64,000 bases of DNA, taken from positions 62,001 through 126,000 of the forward strand of contig NZ_JAKZLA010000001.1 in the NCBI RefSeq assembly GCF_022808775.1. The letters run 5' to 3'. The stretch is from Geothrix terrae (GTDB lineage: Bacteria; Acidobacteriota; Holophagae; Holophagales; Holophagaceae). The translations under genes were made by a program, and so were the position numbers. Under the pieces are notes generated by a model. It did no database searches. It was not told the DNA's origin and was given only the letters and a program-made list of their open reading frames with translations. Of the stretch, positions 40,009 through 49,330 are shown piece after piece; positions within the stretch are counted from its first letter, which is position 1; each line of letters opens with the position of its first letter.

Positions 40009-40467
40009 CTACCACTCGCGATAGGGGATGCCGTTCATGCCGGTCCCCGGGGCGAGGCTGTAGACATCGTAGACGTGGCCGCCCCCCCAGCTGGAGCTGT
40101 TGGCGTCGTCGTTGGTGTTCCGGAGGCCCCATTCCGCCTTCCCCGTGAAGGGATCCACGGGGACGCGGCGGAGGAAACGCACTTTGCGGCTGAGAGAGCC
40201 GGCCGCGGGGACGCCTTCCACCAGGACTTCCAGGCTCTCGGGATAGCCGTTGGCCTCCGCCGGCGGGGCCTTGATCTTCTGCTGATCCGCCTGCTTCTTG
40301 TACTCGTCGATGGCCAGCCGCATCTCGCGCAGATCTCGGCGCAATTCCAGCTCCTTTTCGCGCTTGAGCCCGTTGCGGGCCAGCGGCACGGTCACGGAGG
40401 CGAGGATCAGCAGCACGGTGGCCGTGACCACCAGCTCCAGCAGGGTGAAACCCCTCTGGCGGCTCAC
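40009..40467 (-). CDS. Type II secretion / type IV pilus pseudopilin (GspG-like)
   Basis: This 152-residue protein has a prepilin leader MSRQRG, cleaved before FTLLELVVTATVLLILASVT with Glu5 of the mature chain, the class III signature processed by prepilin peptidase. The remainder resembles the GspG globular domain (REMRLAIDEYKKQADQQKI, FLRRVPVDPFTGKAEWGL, SSSWGGGHVYDVYSLAPGTG). It would be part of a pseudopilus that drives export through the secretin encoded just upstream, whose stop it overlaps by four bases. A GspG-type Ca2+ site is plausible in the DVYS region. Confidence 0.88.
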   Translation of the reverse strand: MSRQRGFTLLELVVTATVLLILASVTVPLARNGLKREKELELRRDLREMRLAIDEYKKQADQQKIKAPPAEANGYPESLEVLVEGVPAAGSLSRKVRFLRRVPVDPFTGKAEWGLRNTNDDANSSSWGGGHVYDVYSLAPGTGMNGIPYREW

Positions 40468-42752
40468 TGCACCGTCACAAGCGCGTTGGACCAGCGCCCG
40501 GAGATGGGGCTGGTGCCCGCCAGGAACTGCCCGCTCTGGATGAGCACGGGCGCGTTGCCGGGGGTGAGGCCCGTCAGCTCGAGGGTGGCGAGCTGTCCGC
40601 TGTCCACCTCGGGGCTGTTGCGCTTGAAGACGAGCTTCAGCGTGCCGTCCTTCCCCGGGACCTGTTCCAGGCTGCCGCCCTCCGTGGTGATGAAATCGCC
40701 AGGCGCTACAGAGCCGAGCTTCAGGCCCGCGGGCAGGCGGAGTTCCACCGTGCCCGAGCTGAGCCCCTTGCCACCGCTGACCGTGAGGCCGATCTGGACG
40801 CGCTCGCCGACCTTGATCTCGGAGGCCACCGGCGTCATGAAGATCACCAGATCGGAGGCTGCGGGGGCGCCCTGGTCGATGGGTGCGGTGTCGGGTTTCT
40901 TTTCCTGGATCGCGGTGGAAGGCGCGGGCGGGACCGGCACAGGCGCAGCGGGAGCGGCGGCGGAACCGGGCTGCGCGGGGGCAGGCTGGCCGGGCGCAGG
41001 AGCTGCGGCTCCAGCCGGGGCGGGCTTGGGGGGCTTGGGCGCGAACATCCCCGTCTGGGACGCGGCGTCATCGGGGTTGAATGCGGCGAGATCCTGCTCC
41101 GTGAGCACCGGCTTCCGCACCAGCACGGCCCGGATGGTGAGGATCACGTCGGTCTTGGCCTTGCTGTTGCGTGTGTTCCCGGTCAGGCGGCCGATGAGGG
41201 GGATGTCGGCGAGGCCCCAGATGCCCTGGAGGCTCTTCTGCTCTTCGTCCTTCAGCAGGCCGCCGAAGATCGCGGTCTCACCGTCACGGAGACGGGCGGA
41301 GGTGATGATCTCCCGCTTTCCGAGGTCCGGTCGGCCCGGCGTGGAGCCGGATTTCAGCGTGGTGACGAGGCTGTTGATCTTGAGGGTGATCTCACCGTTG
41401 TGGTGGACGCGGGGCTCCACCTTGATCTTCACGCCCACATCCTCGTAGGAGAACGAGGTCTGGCCGACTCCGCCAAGGAGCGAGGAAGCCGAGGTGGTGC
41501 TGGTGGTGCCCGTCGTGGGCAGGGACAGCTGGCTCTGCGTGGTGGAGATCTTCTCGCCGATGTTCACTTCGCCGGTCTCGCCCGAAAGCACCCGGACGTT
41601 CGGGCTCGCCACCAGGCGGGCGTCACCGTTGCCCTTCAGGAAGTCCAGGGCCAGGTTCGGGAAGAGCACGCGGATGTCGGCGGTGTGGATCTTGGTGAAG
41701 CCTGAATTCGTGTTGAGGCCCGAGGTGTTGTTCACCGTGGTGGCGCCCATCCGGAAGGTCCCCGAAGTGTCAGAGGCGTTGATCACCGGCAGCAGACCCA
41801 CCTGTTCCAGGCTGTTCTCCGTGACTTCCATCAGCTCCATGTAGACCATCACCTCGGCCTTGGCCTTGTCGAGGCTGCGGATCACCTGGTCCACGACGGC
41901 CAGTTCCAGGGGCTTGGCCTTCACGATGATGGCGTTGATGCGCTTGTCGGTGAACACGCGCAGCTGGGGGTTGAGCGTGGTGAGGGTGGAGCGCAGCTCC
42001 GTGGGATCGGCGTTGGACAGGTAGTAGGTCTTGAGGAGCTGGTTCTCGTACAGGTCGCGGTTCTGCGGGGTGGCCTTGAAGACCATGATGGTGTTCTTGT
42101 CGATCACCTTGTAGAACAGGTCGTTCTGCAGCATCAGGGTGTCCAGGATGCGCTGGAAGGGCAGCCCCCGCAGGTCGATGGAGATGTTCTGATCCTGGAA
42201 GGACGAGTGGGTGATGATGTTCACCCCCGAGGCGCGGCTGAGGGTGGCGAAGATCTCGCGCAGGCTGGTCCGGCGGCTGAAGTTCAGGTCGAGGCCCTCC
42301 AGGGACCGCGGGTTCAGCTGCACGGCGTTCACGGTGTCGGCCTTGGCCTTCAGGACTTCGAGGTCATCGGCGGCGTCCGCCTCGGCCTTGTCCTGGGCGA
42401 CTTTCTGCTCCAGCCGGATCAGCCAGTCCTGGGCGATCTGGTTGTCCGGGTCCAGCACCAGCGCCTTCTTGACTTCCATCAGCACGGTGTCGGTCAGGCC
42501 CCGCTGCTCCGCCTGGCGGGCGAGCGCGATGTGCCCCTCCGCCGCGCGCTGGGAGGCCCGCTTGATGCCGATGCGGGCCTTGGTGTTCGAGGGATCCCGG
42601 CGCAGCACCTCGCGGTAGGAGGCCACGGCATCGTCGTAGCGGCCTTCGTCATAGGCCTGGTTGGCCTTGTGGAGGCTGCAGCCGAGGACCAGGAGCAGCA
42701 TCGCGGCGGCGGCGATGATCTTGCGGGCGGGTGCGAAGGAGGAGAGCGGCAT
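40464..42752 (-). CDS. Secretin (GspD/PilQ family) with TPR N-terminus and cohesin-like C-terminus
   Basis: The ATG at 42752 is preferred, with AAGGA eight bases upstream; another ATG lies three codons earlier. The protein has 762 residues. A lipoprotein signal ends at Cys25 (LLLVLGC). TPR-like helices cover about 28-115 (YDEGRYDDAVASYREVLRRD). N-domains and the STN-like short domain follow (LNFSRRTSLREIFATLSRAS, ISIDLRGLPFQRILDTLML). The secretin core covers about 280-560 (NINIGEKI-like EVNIGEKISTTQ, DVGVKIKVEPRVHHNGEITL, ETAIFGGLLKDEEQKSLQGI, IPLIGRLTGNT). A Pro/Ala linker leads to a C-terminal cohesin-like beta domain (about 645-760). It should form an outer-membrane gate. Confidence 0.88.
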   Translation of the reverse strand: MPLSSFAPARKIIAAAAMLLLVLGCSLHKANQAYDEGRYDDAVASYREVLRRDPSNTKARIGIKRASQRAAEGHIALARQAEQRGLTDTVLMEVKKALVLDPDNQIAQDWLIRLEQKVAQDKAEADAADDLEVLKAKADTVNAVQLNPRSLEGLDLNFSRRTSLREIFATLSRASGVNIITHSSFQDQNISIDLRGLPFQRILDTLMLQNDLFYKVIDKNTIMVFKATPQNRDLYENQLLKTYYLSNADPTELRSTLTTLNPQLRVFTDKRINAIIVKAKPLELAVVDQVIRSLDKAKAEVMVYMELMEVTENSLEQVGLLPVINASDTSGTFRMGATTVNNTSGLNTNSGFTKIHTADIRVLFPNLALDFLKGNGDARLVASPNVRVLSGETGEVNIGEKISTTQSQLSLPTTGTTSTTSASSLLGGVGQTSFSYEDVGVKIKVEPRVHHNGEITLKINSLVTTLKSGSTPGRPDLGKREIITSARLRDGETAIFGGLLKDEEQKSLQGIWGLADIPLIGRLTGNTRNSKAKTDVILTIRAVLVRKPVLTEQDLAAFNPDDAASQTGMFAPKPPKPAPAGAAAPAPGQPAPAQPGSAAAPAAPVPVPPAPSTAIQEKKPDTAPIDQGAPAASDLVIFMTPVASEIKVGERVQIGLTVSGGKGLSSGTVELRLPAGLKLGSVAPGDFITTEGGSLEQVPGKDGTLKLVFKRNSPEVDSGQLATLELTGLTPGNAPVLIQSGQFLAGTSPISGRWSNALVTVQ

Positions 42753-42769
42753 CGGTGGCATCCTTCGGA

Positions 42770-43267
42770 TCAGAATTGATTGACGGGTGCGCCGCCGGAG
42801 GCGTCGCGGGCCTCCAGGACCATCCGCAGGTCTGGATACTTGGTGTTCTGGAATTCAGCCCGGGTATCGAGGATGGACACCAGCTTCCAGCGGTCCCCGA
42901 CGAGGGTTCCCTGGACCAGGGTCACGGGCTCCTCGCCCTTCATGAAGGCGCCCACCACGCCGGCGGGGTTGCCTTTGAAGAAGCCGAGGTAGCGGAGGTT
43001 CTGGGGCCTGCCGGCAAATTCCGCGGCCTTCTCCTGGGCCAGTCGCTGGCGCTCCAGCTCCTCGGGCGTGGGGGGCGGCGGGGGCGGGGGCGGCTTGACG
43101 GGCTTGGGCGGGGGCGGCCCCCGGGGCGCTAGCGCCGCGCGACGCTCCAGGTTGGCGCTGCAAAGGCAGCGCCAACCTGGAGCGTCGATGGGCCGGATAT
43201 CATGTAGAAGTAGCCAGGGAGATGATCCCGGCGATAGCGGCTGGGAGCGCCTCCCTCCGCCCCGCAC
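42770..43267 (-). CDS. PilP/GspC-like protein, apparently truncated at its 5' end
   Basis: The last 90 residues are a coherent small beta-domain (LRYLGFFKGNPAGVVGAFMK, VTLVQGTLVGDRWKLVSILD, FQNTKYPDLRMVLEARD) after a Pro/Lys linker, as in PilP or GspC partners of secretins. Upstream of the linker the reading frame continues only through a 48-bp palindrome (43140-43187) and then into a Gly/Arg/Pro-rich stretch that looks non-coding. No ATG, GTG or TTG lies between the palindrome and the linker. The only formal start is a GTG at 43267 with no good ribosome site and no signal peptide. Members of the family normally begin with a membrane anchor. It is upstream of the secretin gene in the same direction. 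Confidence 0.65.
   Translation of the reverse strand: MRGGGRRSQPLSPGSSPWLLLHDIRPIDAPGWRCLCSANLERRAALAPRGPPPPKPVKPPPPPPPPTPEELERQRLAQEKAAEFAGRPQNLRYLGFFKGNPAGVVGAFMKGEEPVTLVQGTLVGDRWKLVSILDTRAEFQNTKYPDLRMVLEARDASGGAPVNQF
43140..43187. repeat. Perfect 22-bp palindrome with a 4-base loop
   Basis: CGACGCTCCAGGTTGGCGCTG and the following C pair perfectly with the complementary right arm (43166-43187) around AAAG. It interrupts the start of the PilP-like gene and lies about 190 bases from the divergent oxidoreductase start. The pairing is too long and exact for chance. It could be a strong hairpin, a REP-like element or an inversion scar. Confidence 0.85.
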
Positions 43268-43374
43268 CTTTTTCCCATCACAGATTCCAACGGTTCCATT
43301 CGCGGTCGCCTCAGGCAGTCCGGCATTTCGTCATGCCCACATCGCGTGGGGTTCACGAAAGAGGAGGGGAGCCC

Positions 43375-44427
43375 ATGAGACAGAAGCGGGTCGTTGTCTC
43401 CCACTACGGCGGGCCTGAGGCGCTCCAGGTGATCGAAGAGGCGTGCCCCGAACCAGCGGCCGGCGAAGTGCGGGTGAAGGTGCTGGCCGCAGGGGTCGCC
43501 ATGCCCGACATCATGGCGCGCGAGGGCATCCACCCCGAAACACCCCCGGTGCCTTACACGCCGGGCTGGGATCTGGTCGGAGTGGTGGACCTCCCCGGCC
43601 CGGGCGTTTCGGGGTTCGCGCCGGGCCAGGTGGTTGCCGCGATGCCGATTCATGGCGCCTATGCGGAGTTCATCTGCCTGCCGGAGCGCGAGCTCGTCCC
43701 GGTGCCTTCCGGGTTGGACCCGGCGGAAGCCGTGAGCCTCATCCTCAACTACATCACGGCCTACCAGATGCTTCATCGTTCCGCCAAGGTCAAGCCGGGC
43801 CAGCGCGCGTTGATCCATGGCGCCTCCGGTGGCGTGGGAACGGCGCTTCTGCAGCTCGGCCGCTTGGCCGGGCTGGAGTTGTACGGCACCTGCTCTCTGC
43901 GCTCCGCTCCGGCCGTGTCCGAGCTGGGCGCCACCCCGATCGACTACCAGCATCAGGACTTCGTGGCCGAAACCCGGCGCCTCGCGGGCGGCGGTGTCGA
44001 CGCCGTTTTCGATCCCTTTGGGGGCGCCCACCTCTGGCAATCCCGGGGGGCATTGCGGTCCGGGGGAAAAGTGGTGGGCTACGGCAACACCACGACACTG
44101 CGCGGAGAGGGACTGGGTGCCGGCCGCGCCGGTCGTCGCAATCGGCTCCATGGAATCCCCATCTACCTGCTCTACATCCTCGGGGGCTGGGTCCTCCCTG
44201 GCCGGAGGCGGGTGGTCCCCTACAGCATCCAGACGCTCAAGCGGCTGCGACCGGCTCTGTTCCGCCAGGACCTCATCACCCTGCTGGACCTGCTTCAGCA
44301 GCAGAAAATCAGGCCGCTCGTCGCACAGCGGCTGCCGCTTTCCGGCGCGAGAGAAGCCCAGGAACTGCTGGAAAGGGGCGGCGTGATCGGGAAGATCGTC
44401 CTGATCTGCGCCGATTCGAGGACTTGA
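43375..44427 (+). CDS. Zinc-free quinone oxidoreductase-like (MDR superfamily)
   Basis: This 350-residue protein has a very strong GGAGGGGA ribosome site before its ATG. GVAMPDIMAREGIHPETPPV, PYTPGWDLVGVV, LNYITAYQML, GQRALIHGASGGVGTALLQLG and FDPFGGAHLWQSRGALRSGG are typical of the quinone oxidoreductase branch of medium-chain dehydrogenases. Zinc-ligand Cys residues are absent. NADPH binding is expected at the GASGGVG loop. A C-terminal stretch of about 240-275 (RRNRLHGIPIYLLYILGGWV) is more hydrophobic than usual. Its substrate is unknown. dusB follows after 83 bases. Confidence 0.85.
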   Translation: MRQKRVVVSHYGGPEALQVIEEACPEPAAGEVRVKVLAAGVAMPDIMAREGIHPETPPVPYTPGWDLVGVVDLPGPGVSGFAPGQVVAAMPIHGAYAEFICLPERELVPVPSGLDPAEAVSLILNYITAYQMLHRSAKVKPGQRALIHGASGGVGTALLQLGRLAGLELYGTCSLRSAPAVSELGATPIDYQHQDFVAETRRLAGGGVDAVFDPFGGAHLWQSRGALRSGGKVVGYGNTTTLRGEGLGAGRAGRRNRLHGIPIYLLYILGGWVLPGRRRVVPYSIQTLKRLRPALFRQDLITLLDLLQQQKIRPLVAQRLPLSGAREAQELLERGGVIGKIVLICADSRT

Positions 44428-44510
44428 GGAGAGGCCCTCCGCCTCAGAATTTGGCCGCAGGCCAGATTCCGAGCCCCCGCTACACTGGAAGGTCGTCAGA
44501 AAGCCCGCCC

Positions 44511-45491
44511 GTGACCTTCCCCCATTCGCCCTTCCACATCCGCGACGTCGAGGTGCCCAACCGCCTCGTCATGGCGCCGCTGCATGAGATCACCGACCAA
44601 CCCTTCCGGAAGTTCATCCGGGAGGTCGGCGGGGTGGGCCTCACGGTCTCGGAGATGATCAGCAGCGAGGCGCTGATCCGGCACGCGGTGAAGGCGGAGA
44701 AGATGATGGCCGCCACAGGCGAACGGCCGCTTTCCATGCAGATCTCCGGCGGGCGGCCCGAGGCGCTGGCCGAGAGCGCGGCCCTGTGCGAGGCCGCCGG
44801 CGCCGACCTGGTGGACCTGAACATGGGCTGCCCGGCCAGCAACGTGACCAAGGGCGGGGCCGGGTCGGCGCTGCTCAAGGACATCCGTCTGGCGGAGCGC
44901 TGCGTCACTTCCATGGTGAAGGCGGTGAAGGTGCCCGTCACCGTGAAGATGCGGGCGGGCTGGGACGCCTCCCAGAAGGAGCGGGGCGAGTTCCTGGACT
45001 TCCTGCGCATGTTCGAGGCCGCGGGCGTGCAGGCCCTGGCCATCCACCCCCGGACCCGGGCCCAGCAGTACGAGGGTCACGCGGACTGGAGCATCATCGC
45101 CCGGGCCGTGGAGGCGGGTACCTCATACCCCATCATCGGCAACGGCGACGTAAACGTGCGGGCGGACGCCTTCCGCATGGTTGAGGAGACGGGCTGCGCC
45201 GCCGTGATGATCGGGCGCGGGGCGCTCTACAATCCGTTCCTCTTCCGGCAGATCCTGGAGCCGGAATTCATCGTGACCACGGACATGCGCATCGACGCCA
45301 CCCTGCGGCTCTTCCAGATCCTCCTGGACCTGCTGGAGCCCCGCGAGGCCCTGCACAAGATCAAGAAGATCGGCGCCTGGTTCACCAAGGGCGTGCCCGG
45401 CGGCCATGGCTTCCGCCAGAACCTCCACGCCGCCAGCGATCCCCAGGCCCTCATGGCCGCCATCGACGCCCTGAGGCACCAGGCCGCCTGA
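44511..45491 (+). CDS. dusB: tRNA-dihydrouridine synthase (DusB-like)
   Basis: This 326-residue flavoenzyme starts at GTG 44511. FMN-barrel motifs are MAPLHEITDQPFRKFIREVG, VSEMISSEAL and LSMQISGGRPE. The catalytic Cys is in DLNMGCPASNVTKGGAGSAL. VTVKMRAGWD, IHPRTRAQQYEGHADW and IGNGDVN follow. It reduces uridines in tRNA D-loops with NADPH. The subclass assignment to DusB (bacterial U17) rests on the short C-terminal helical domain (KIKKIGAWFTKGVPGGHGFR). The convergent ATPase gene begins its stop one base after this gene ends. Confidence 0.9.
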   Translation: MTFPHSPFHIRDVEVPNRLVMAPLHEITDQPFRKFIREVGGVGLTVSEMISSEALIRHAVKAEKMMAATGERPLSMQISGGRPEALAESAALCEAAGADLVDLNMGCPASNVTKGGAGSALLKDIRLAERCVTSMVKAVKVPVTVKMRAGWDASQKERGEFLDFLRMFEAAGVQALAIHPRTRAQQYEGHADWSIIARAVEAGTSYPIIGNGDVNVRADAFRMVEETGCAAVMIGRGALYNPFLFRQILEPEFIVTTDMRIDATLRLFQILLDLLEPREALHKIKKIGAWFTKGVPGGHGFRQNLHAASDPQALMAAIDALRHQAA

Positions 45492-45492
45492 T

Positions 45493-46965
<1,473 letters not shown>

Positions 46966-47003
46966 GGGGGCCTCGTGATGGTGATGGAGAAGAGTCTAGC
47001 GGC

Positions 47004-47993
47004 TCAGGCTGGCCCGGCGGCCGTGGCCTCCTCCAGGCCGAAAGCCGCATTGTCGGTGTGGGGGGCGCGCCGGATGGCGCAGGCCTCTGCGGGGCAGCGC
47101 TCGCAGTACAGGCGGCCGCAGGGGTCCACGTGCGTGTGCACCTCACCTTCGATGTCGGCCTCTTCCAGCGCGCGCTTGCCGAAGCCTTCGCAGAGGTCGT
47201 GGGCCTGCCGCACGGGGTAGTACTCGGGCACCACCATGTGCACGTCCACGTGGGTGTAGCGGCCCGAGCGGAAGGTGCGCATCTCGTGGACGGCGATGAT
47301 GTCCCAGGTCCGCACCCGGTTCATGGAGGCGAGCACCCGGGCCAGCACCTTGGGATCCTCCATGTCCAGCAGGGCCTGGGAGGATTCCTTCACCAGGCGG
47401 AAGCCCGTGCGGGCCAGCAGCAGGCCCACGATCATGGCCATGACGGGGTCGAGCCACTTGATGCCGGTGAGCTTCACGGCCAGCAGGCCGGCGACGATGC
47501 CCACGGTGGTCCAGAAGTCCGAGAGGATGTGGTGTCCATCCGCCTCCAGGGCCTTCGACCGGGTCTTCCGGCCCTGGGCGAGCAGGAACCAGCCCAGCAG
47601 GCCGTTCAGGGCGCCAGCCACCAGGTTCACCGCCAGGCCCAGCCCCAGGTTCTTCAGCTCCACCCCGTGGATGAGCCCGTGGGCAGCCTCGAACAGGATG
47701 AAGGCCGCGGCCAGGGAGATGAGGCCCCCTTCGAAGGCGGCGCTGAAGTGCTCGATCTTGCCGTGTCCGTAGGGGTGCTCCTTGTCCGCGGGCTTGCCGG
47801 CGAAGACCACGGCGCCCAGGGCGAAGATGGCGGCCACCACGTTCACCACGCTCTCGATGGCGTCGGATTTCAGGGCCACCGAGCCCGACAGGATGTAGGA
47901 CAGGTACTTCAGCCCCAGGACGGCCACGCCCGCCGTGATGGACAGCAGGGCGATGCGGACTCGGGAACGCTGTTCGAGGTGTTCGGCGGACAT
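47004..47993 (-). CDS. Cation diffusion facilitator metal exporter with a Cys-rich tail
   Basis: The ATG at 47993 gives 329 residues. Six membrane segments carry the CDF metal sites: LKSDAIESVVNVVAAIFALG (with Asp but DxxxH-type spacing altered to DAIES), HPYGHGKIEHFSA and DGHHILSDFWTTVGI. The cytoplasmic domain has MRTFRSGRYTHVDVHMVVPE. After it comes EVHTHVDPCGRLYCERCPAEAC, in which four Cys are spaced CxxxxCxxCxxxxC, an extra metal site that ordinary CDFs lack. It exports Zn2+, Fe2+ or similar. The set of site residues suggests an Fe/Mn-type rather than a classical Zn-type exporter, but this is uncertain. Confidence 0.88.
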   Translation of the reverse strand: MSAEHLEQRSRVRIALLSITAGVAVLGLKYLSYILSGSVALKSDAIESVVNVVAAIFALGAVVFAGKPADKEHPYGHGKIEHFSAAFEGGLISLAAAFILFEAAHGLIHGVELKNLGLGLAVNLVAGALNGLLGWFLLAQGRKTRSKALEADGHHILSDFWTTVGIVAGLLAVKLTGIKWLDPVMAMIVGLLLARTGFRLVKESSQALLDMEDPKVLARVLASMNRVRTWDIIAVHEMRTFRSGRYTHVDVHMVVPEYYPVRQAHDLCEGFGKRALEEADIEGEVHTHVDPCGRLYCERCPAEACAIRRAPHTDNAAFGLEEATAAGPA

Positions 47994-48030
47994 GGCGGCT
48001 CCGGGTTCCACGGTACCAGCCGAGAGGAAG

Positions 48031-48128
48031 AAAGGACTCCACGAAGGGCACGAAGTGGGAAACGAAAACACGAAGACACAGACTCATCCTTCGTGGTCTG
48101 GCTCTATTCTTCGCACCCTTCGCGGAGA
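48031..48128. repeat. Intergenic CACGAAG-iterated element, degenerate palindrome
   Basis: CCACGAAGGGCACGAAG, CACGAAGACAC and the partly complementary CCTTCGTGG and TTCGCACCCTTCGCGG occupy the interval between the exporter and an unknown gene. Composition and layout are like the exact element at 61332-61397. Such short-word intergenic repeats are known in acidobacteria and planctomycetes (recollection). Confidence 0.5.
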
Positions 48129-48142
48129 TCCTTTTCGCGGGT

Positions 48143-49330
48143 CTATTCGAATTCCTCGAAGAGCCCCCGCTGCACTCCGTTGCCGGGATCGGCCGGGAAG
48201 GGGAAGGCCGCGGGCGGGGACCAGGGGCGGTCGGGATCGAAGGGCGATGGCGGCGGGAGATCCGGCGGAAGCCAGCGGAGGGCGGGGGCGGGCTGGATCT
48301 GGGCCAGCATCGCCTGCGCTCCGGCTTCGGGAGGCACCGCGGGTACCCGCAGCAGGATCGTGGGCGGGTGGTCCAGGGTCTCGGGCCAGCCGGCGGGCTG
48401 GAGGGCGCGAGCCTCGATGGGCGCGGGATCACGGGGGTCCGCGGCCAGGCCGGGGGTGAAGGCCCCGGGCGCTGGAGGAAGCGGCAGGCTCGCCCGCCAG
48501 GGCAGGCCCTCCCGTAGGGCCTGGCGTCCAAGCAGAGCCGCCGTGACGGGATCGCCGCAGGCGCCCAGGTGGATCGGTGTCCGCAGGCGCTCCTGGAGCA
48601 GGGCCTTGAGGGCGCGCAGCTGGCCGAAGGCCGCGGGCCAGGCGCCACCGGCGCGCTGGAACTCGATACCACCCGCCAGGGCCAGGCGCCAGCCCGCCGC
48701 GCGGCGCAGGAAGGGCAGGTCCACCCATGCATTCGCTGACATGCGCTGGGCCAGGCCCCGTTCTGCCGCCCCCTGGGCTTCGGACATGGCGGCGATGAGC
48801 GCCTCGCCCGAGGCCAGCGTGGAAAGCGCGCCGAGAGGCAGGACCACCTCGCCCCAGAGCCAGCCGGGCGGCACCTCGTCGCCGGGGGCGGGTGTGCCCA
48901 GGTCTGGCAGGTGCCAGGCGGTCCCGGTTCGCGGCGCCCAGCCGATGACCCCCTGGCGCCAGGCTTCGCCCAAGGGGCCTTCCGGCGCCTCCGGGGCATG
49001 CAGCCAGGCGCGGAAGGCCCCGCCCGGGAGCTGGACCGCCGCCTCCGGGCCCAGGTGCAGGGTGAGGCCGGGGATGGCGGAGATGGCCTCCCACCAGCCC
49101 TGGCGGGACTCGGCGGGCAGGGCTTCCATCCAGGCGGGGGGATGGTCCCAGACCAGTCCGAAGCCCCCCGGAAGCAGTGACACCAGGTTCATGAGCCGGG
49201 CCAGGGCGCGTCCGGGCGCCGCATTGACCGAGGCCAGGCCCTCCTCGAGGAAGCGCGACCCGGCCCAGCCGGCCCAGGGTCCGTCCGTCGCCGTGCGCAG
49301 GATGAAGCCCCGGCCTTCGTGCTCCGTCAC
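48143..49330 (-). CDS. Protein of unknown function
   Basis: This 395-residue product starts at an ATGA overlap with the thiD stop. It begins MTEHEGRGFILRTATDGPWA and contains ARLMNLVSLLPGGFGLVWDH, ISAIPGLTLHLGPEAAVQLP and LQERLRTPIHLGACGDPVTA. It is rich in Ala, Pro, Trp and Gly, with no signal peptide, no clear membrane segment and no nucleotide loop. The C-terminus is Pro-rich and ends LFEEFE. I recognise no family. Long open frame, clean start overlap and codon use like its neighbours show it is a real gene. Coupling to thiD is probably chance or weak. Confidence 0.75.
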   Translation of the reverse strand: MTEHEGRGFILRTATDGPWAGWAGSRFLEEGLASVNAAPGRALARLMNLVSLLPGGFGLVWDHPPAWMEALPAESRQGWWEAISAIPGLTLHLGPEAAVQLPGGAFRAWLHAPEAPEGPLGEAWRQGVIGWAPRTGTAWHLPDLGTPAPGDEVPPGWLWGEVVLPLGALSTLASGEALIAAMSEAQGAAERGLAQRMSANAWVDLPFLRRAAGWRLALAGGIEFQRAGGAWPAAFGQLRALKALLQERLRTPIHLGACGDPVTAALLGRQALREGLPWRASLPLPPAPGAFTPGLAADPRDPAPIEARALQPAGWPETLDHPPTILLRVPAVPPEAGAQAMLAQIQPAPALRWLPPDLPPPSPFDPDRPWSPPAAFPFPADPGNGVQRGLFEEFE

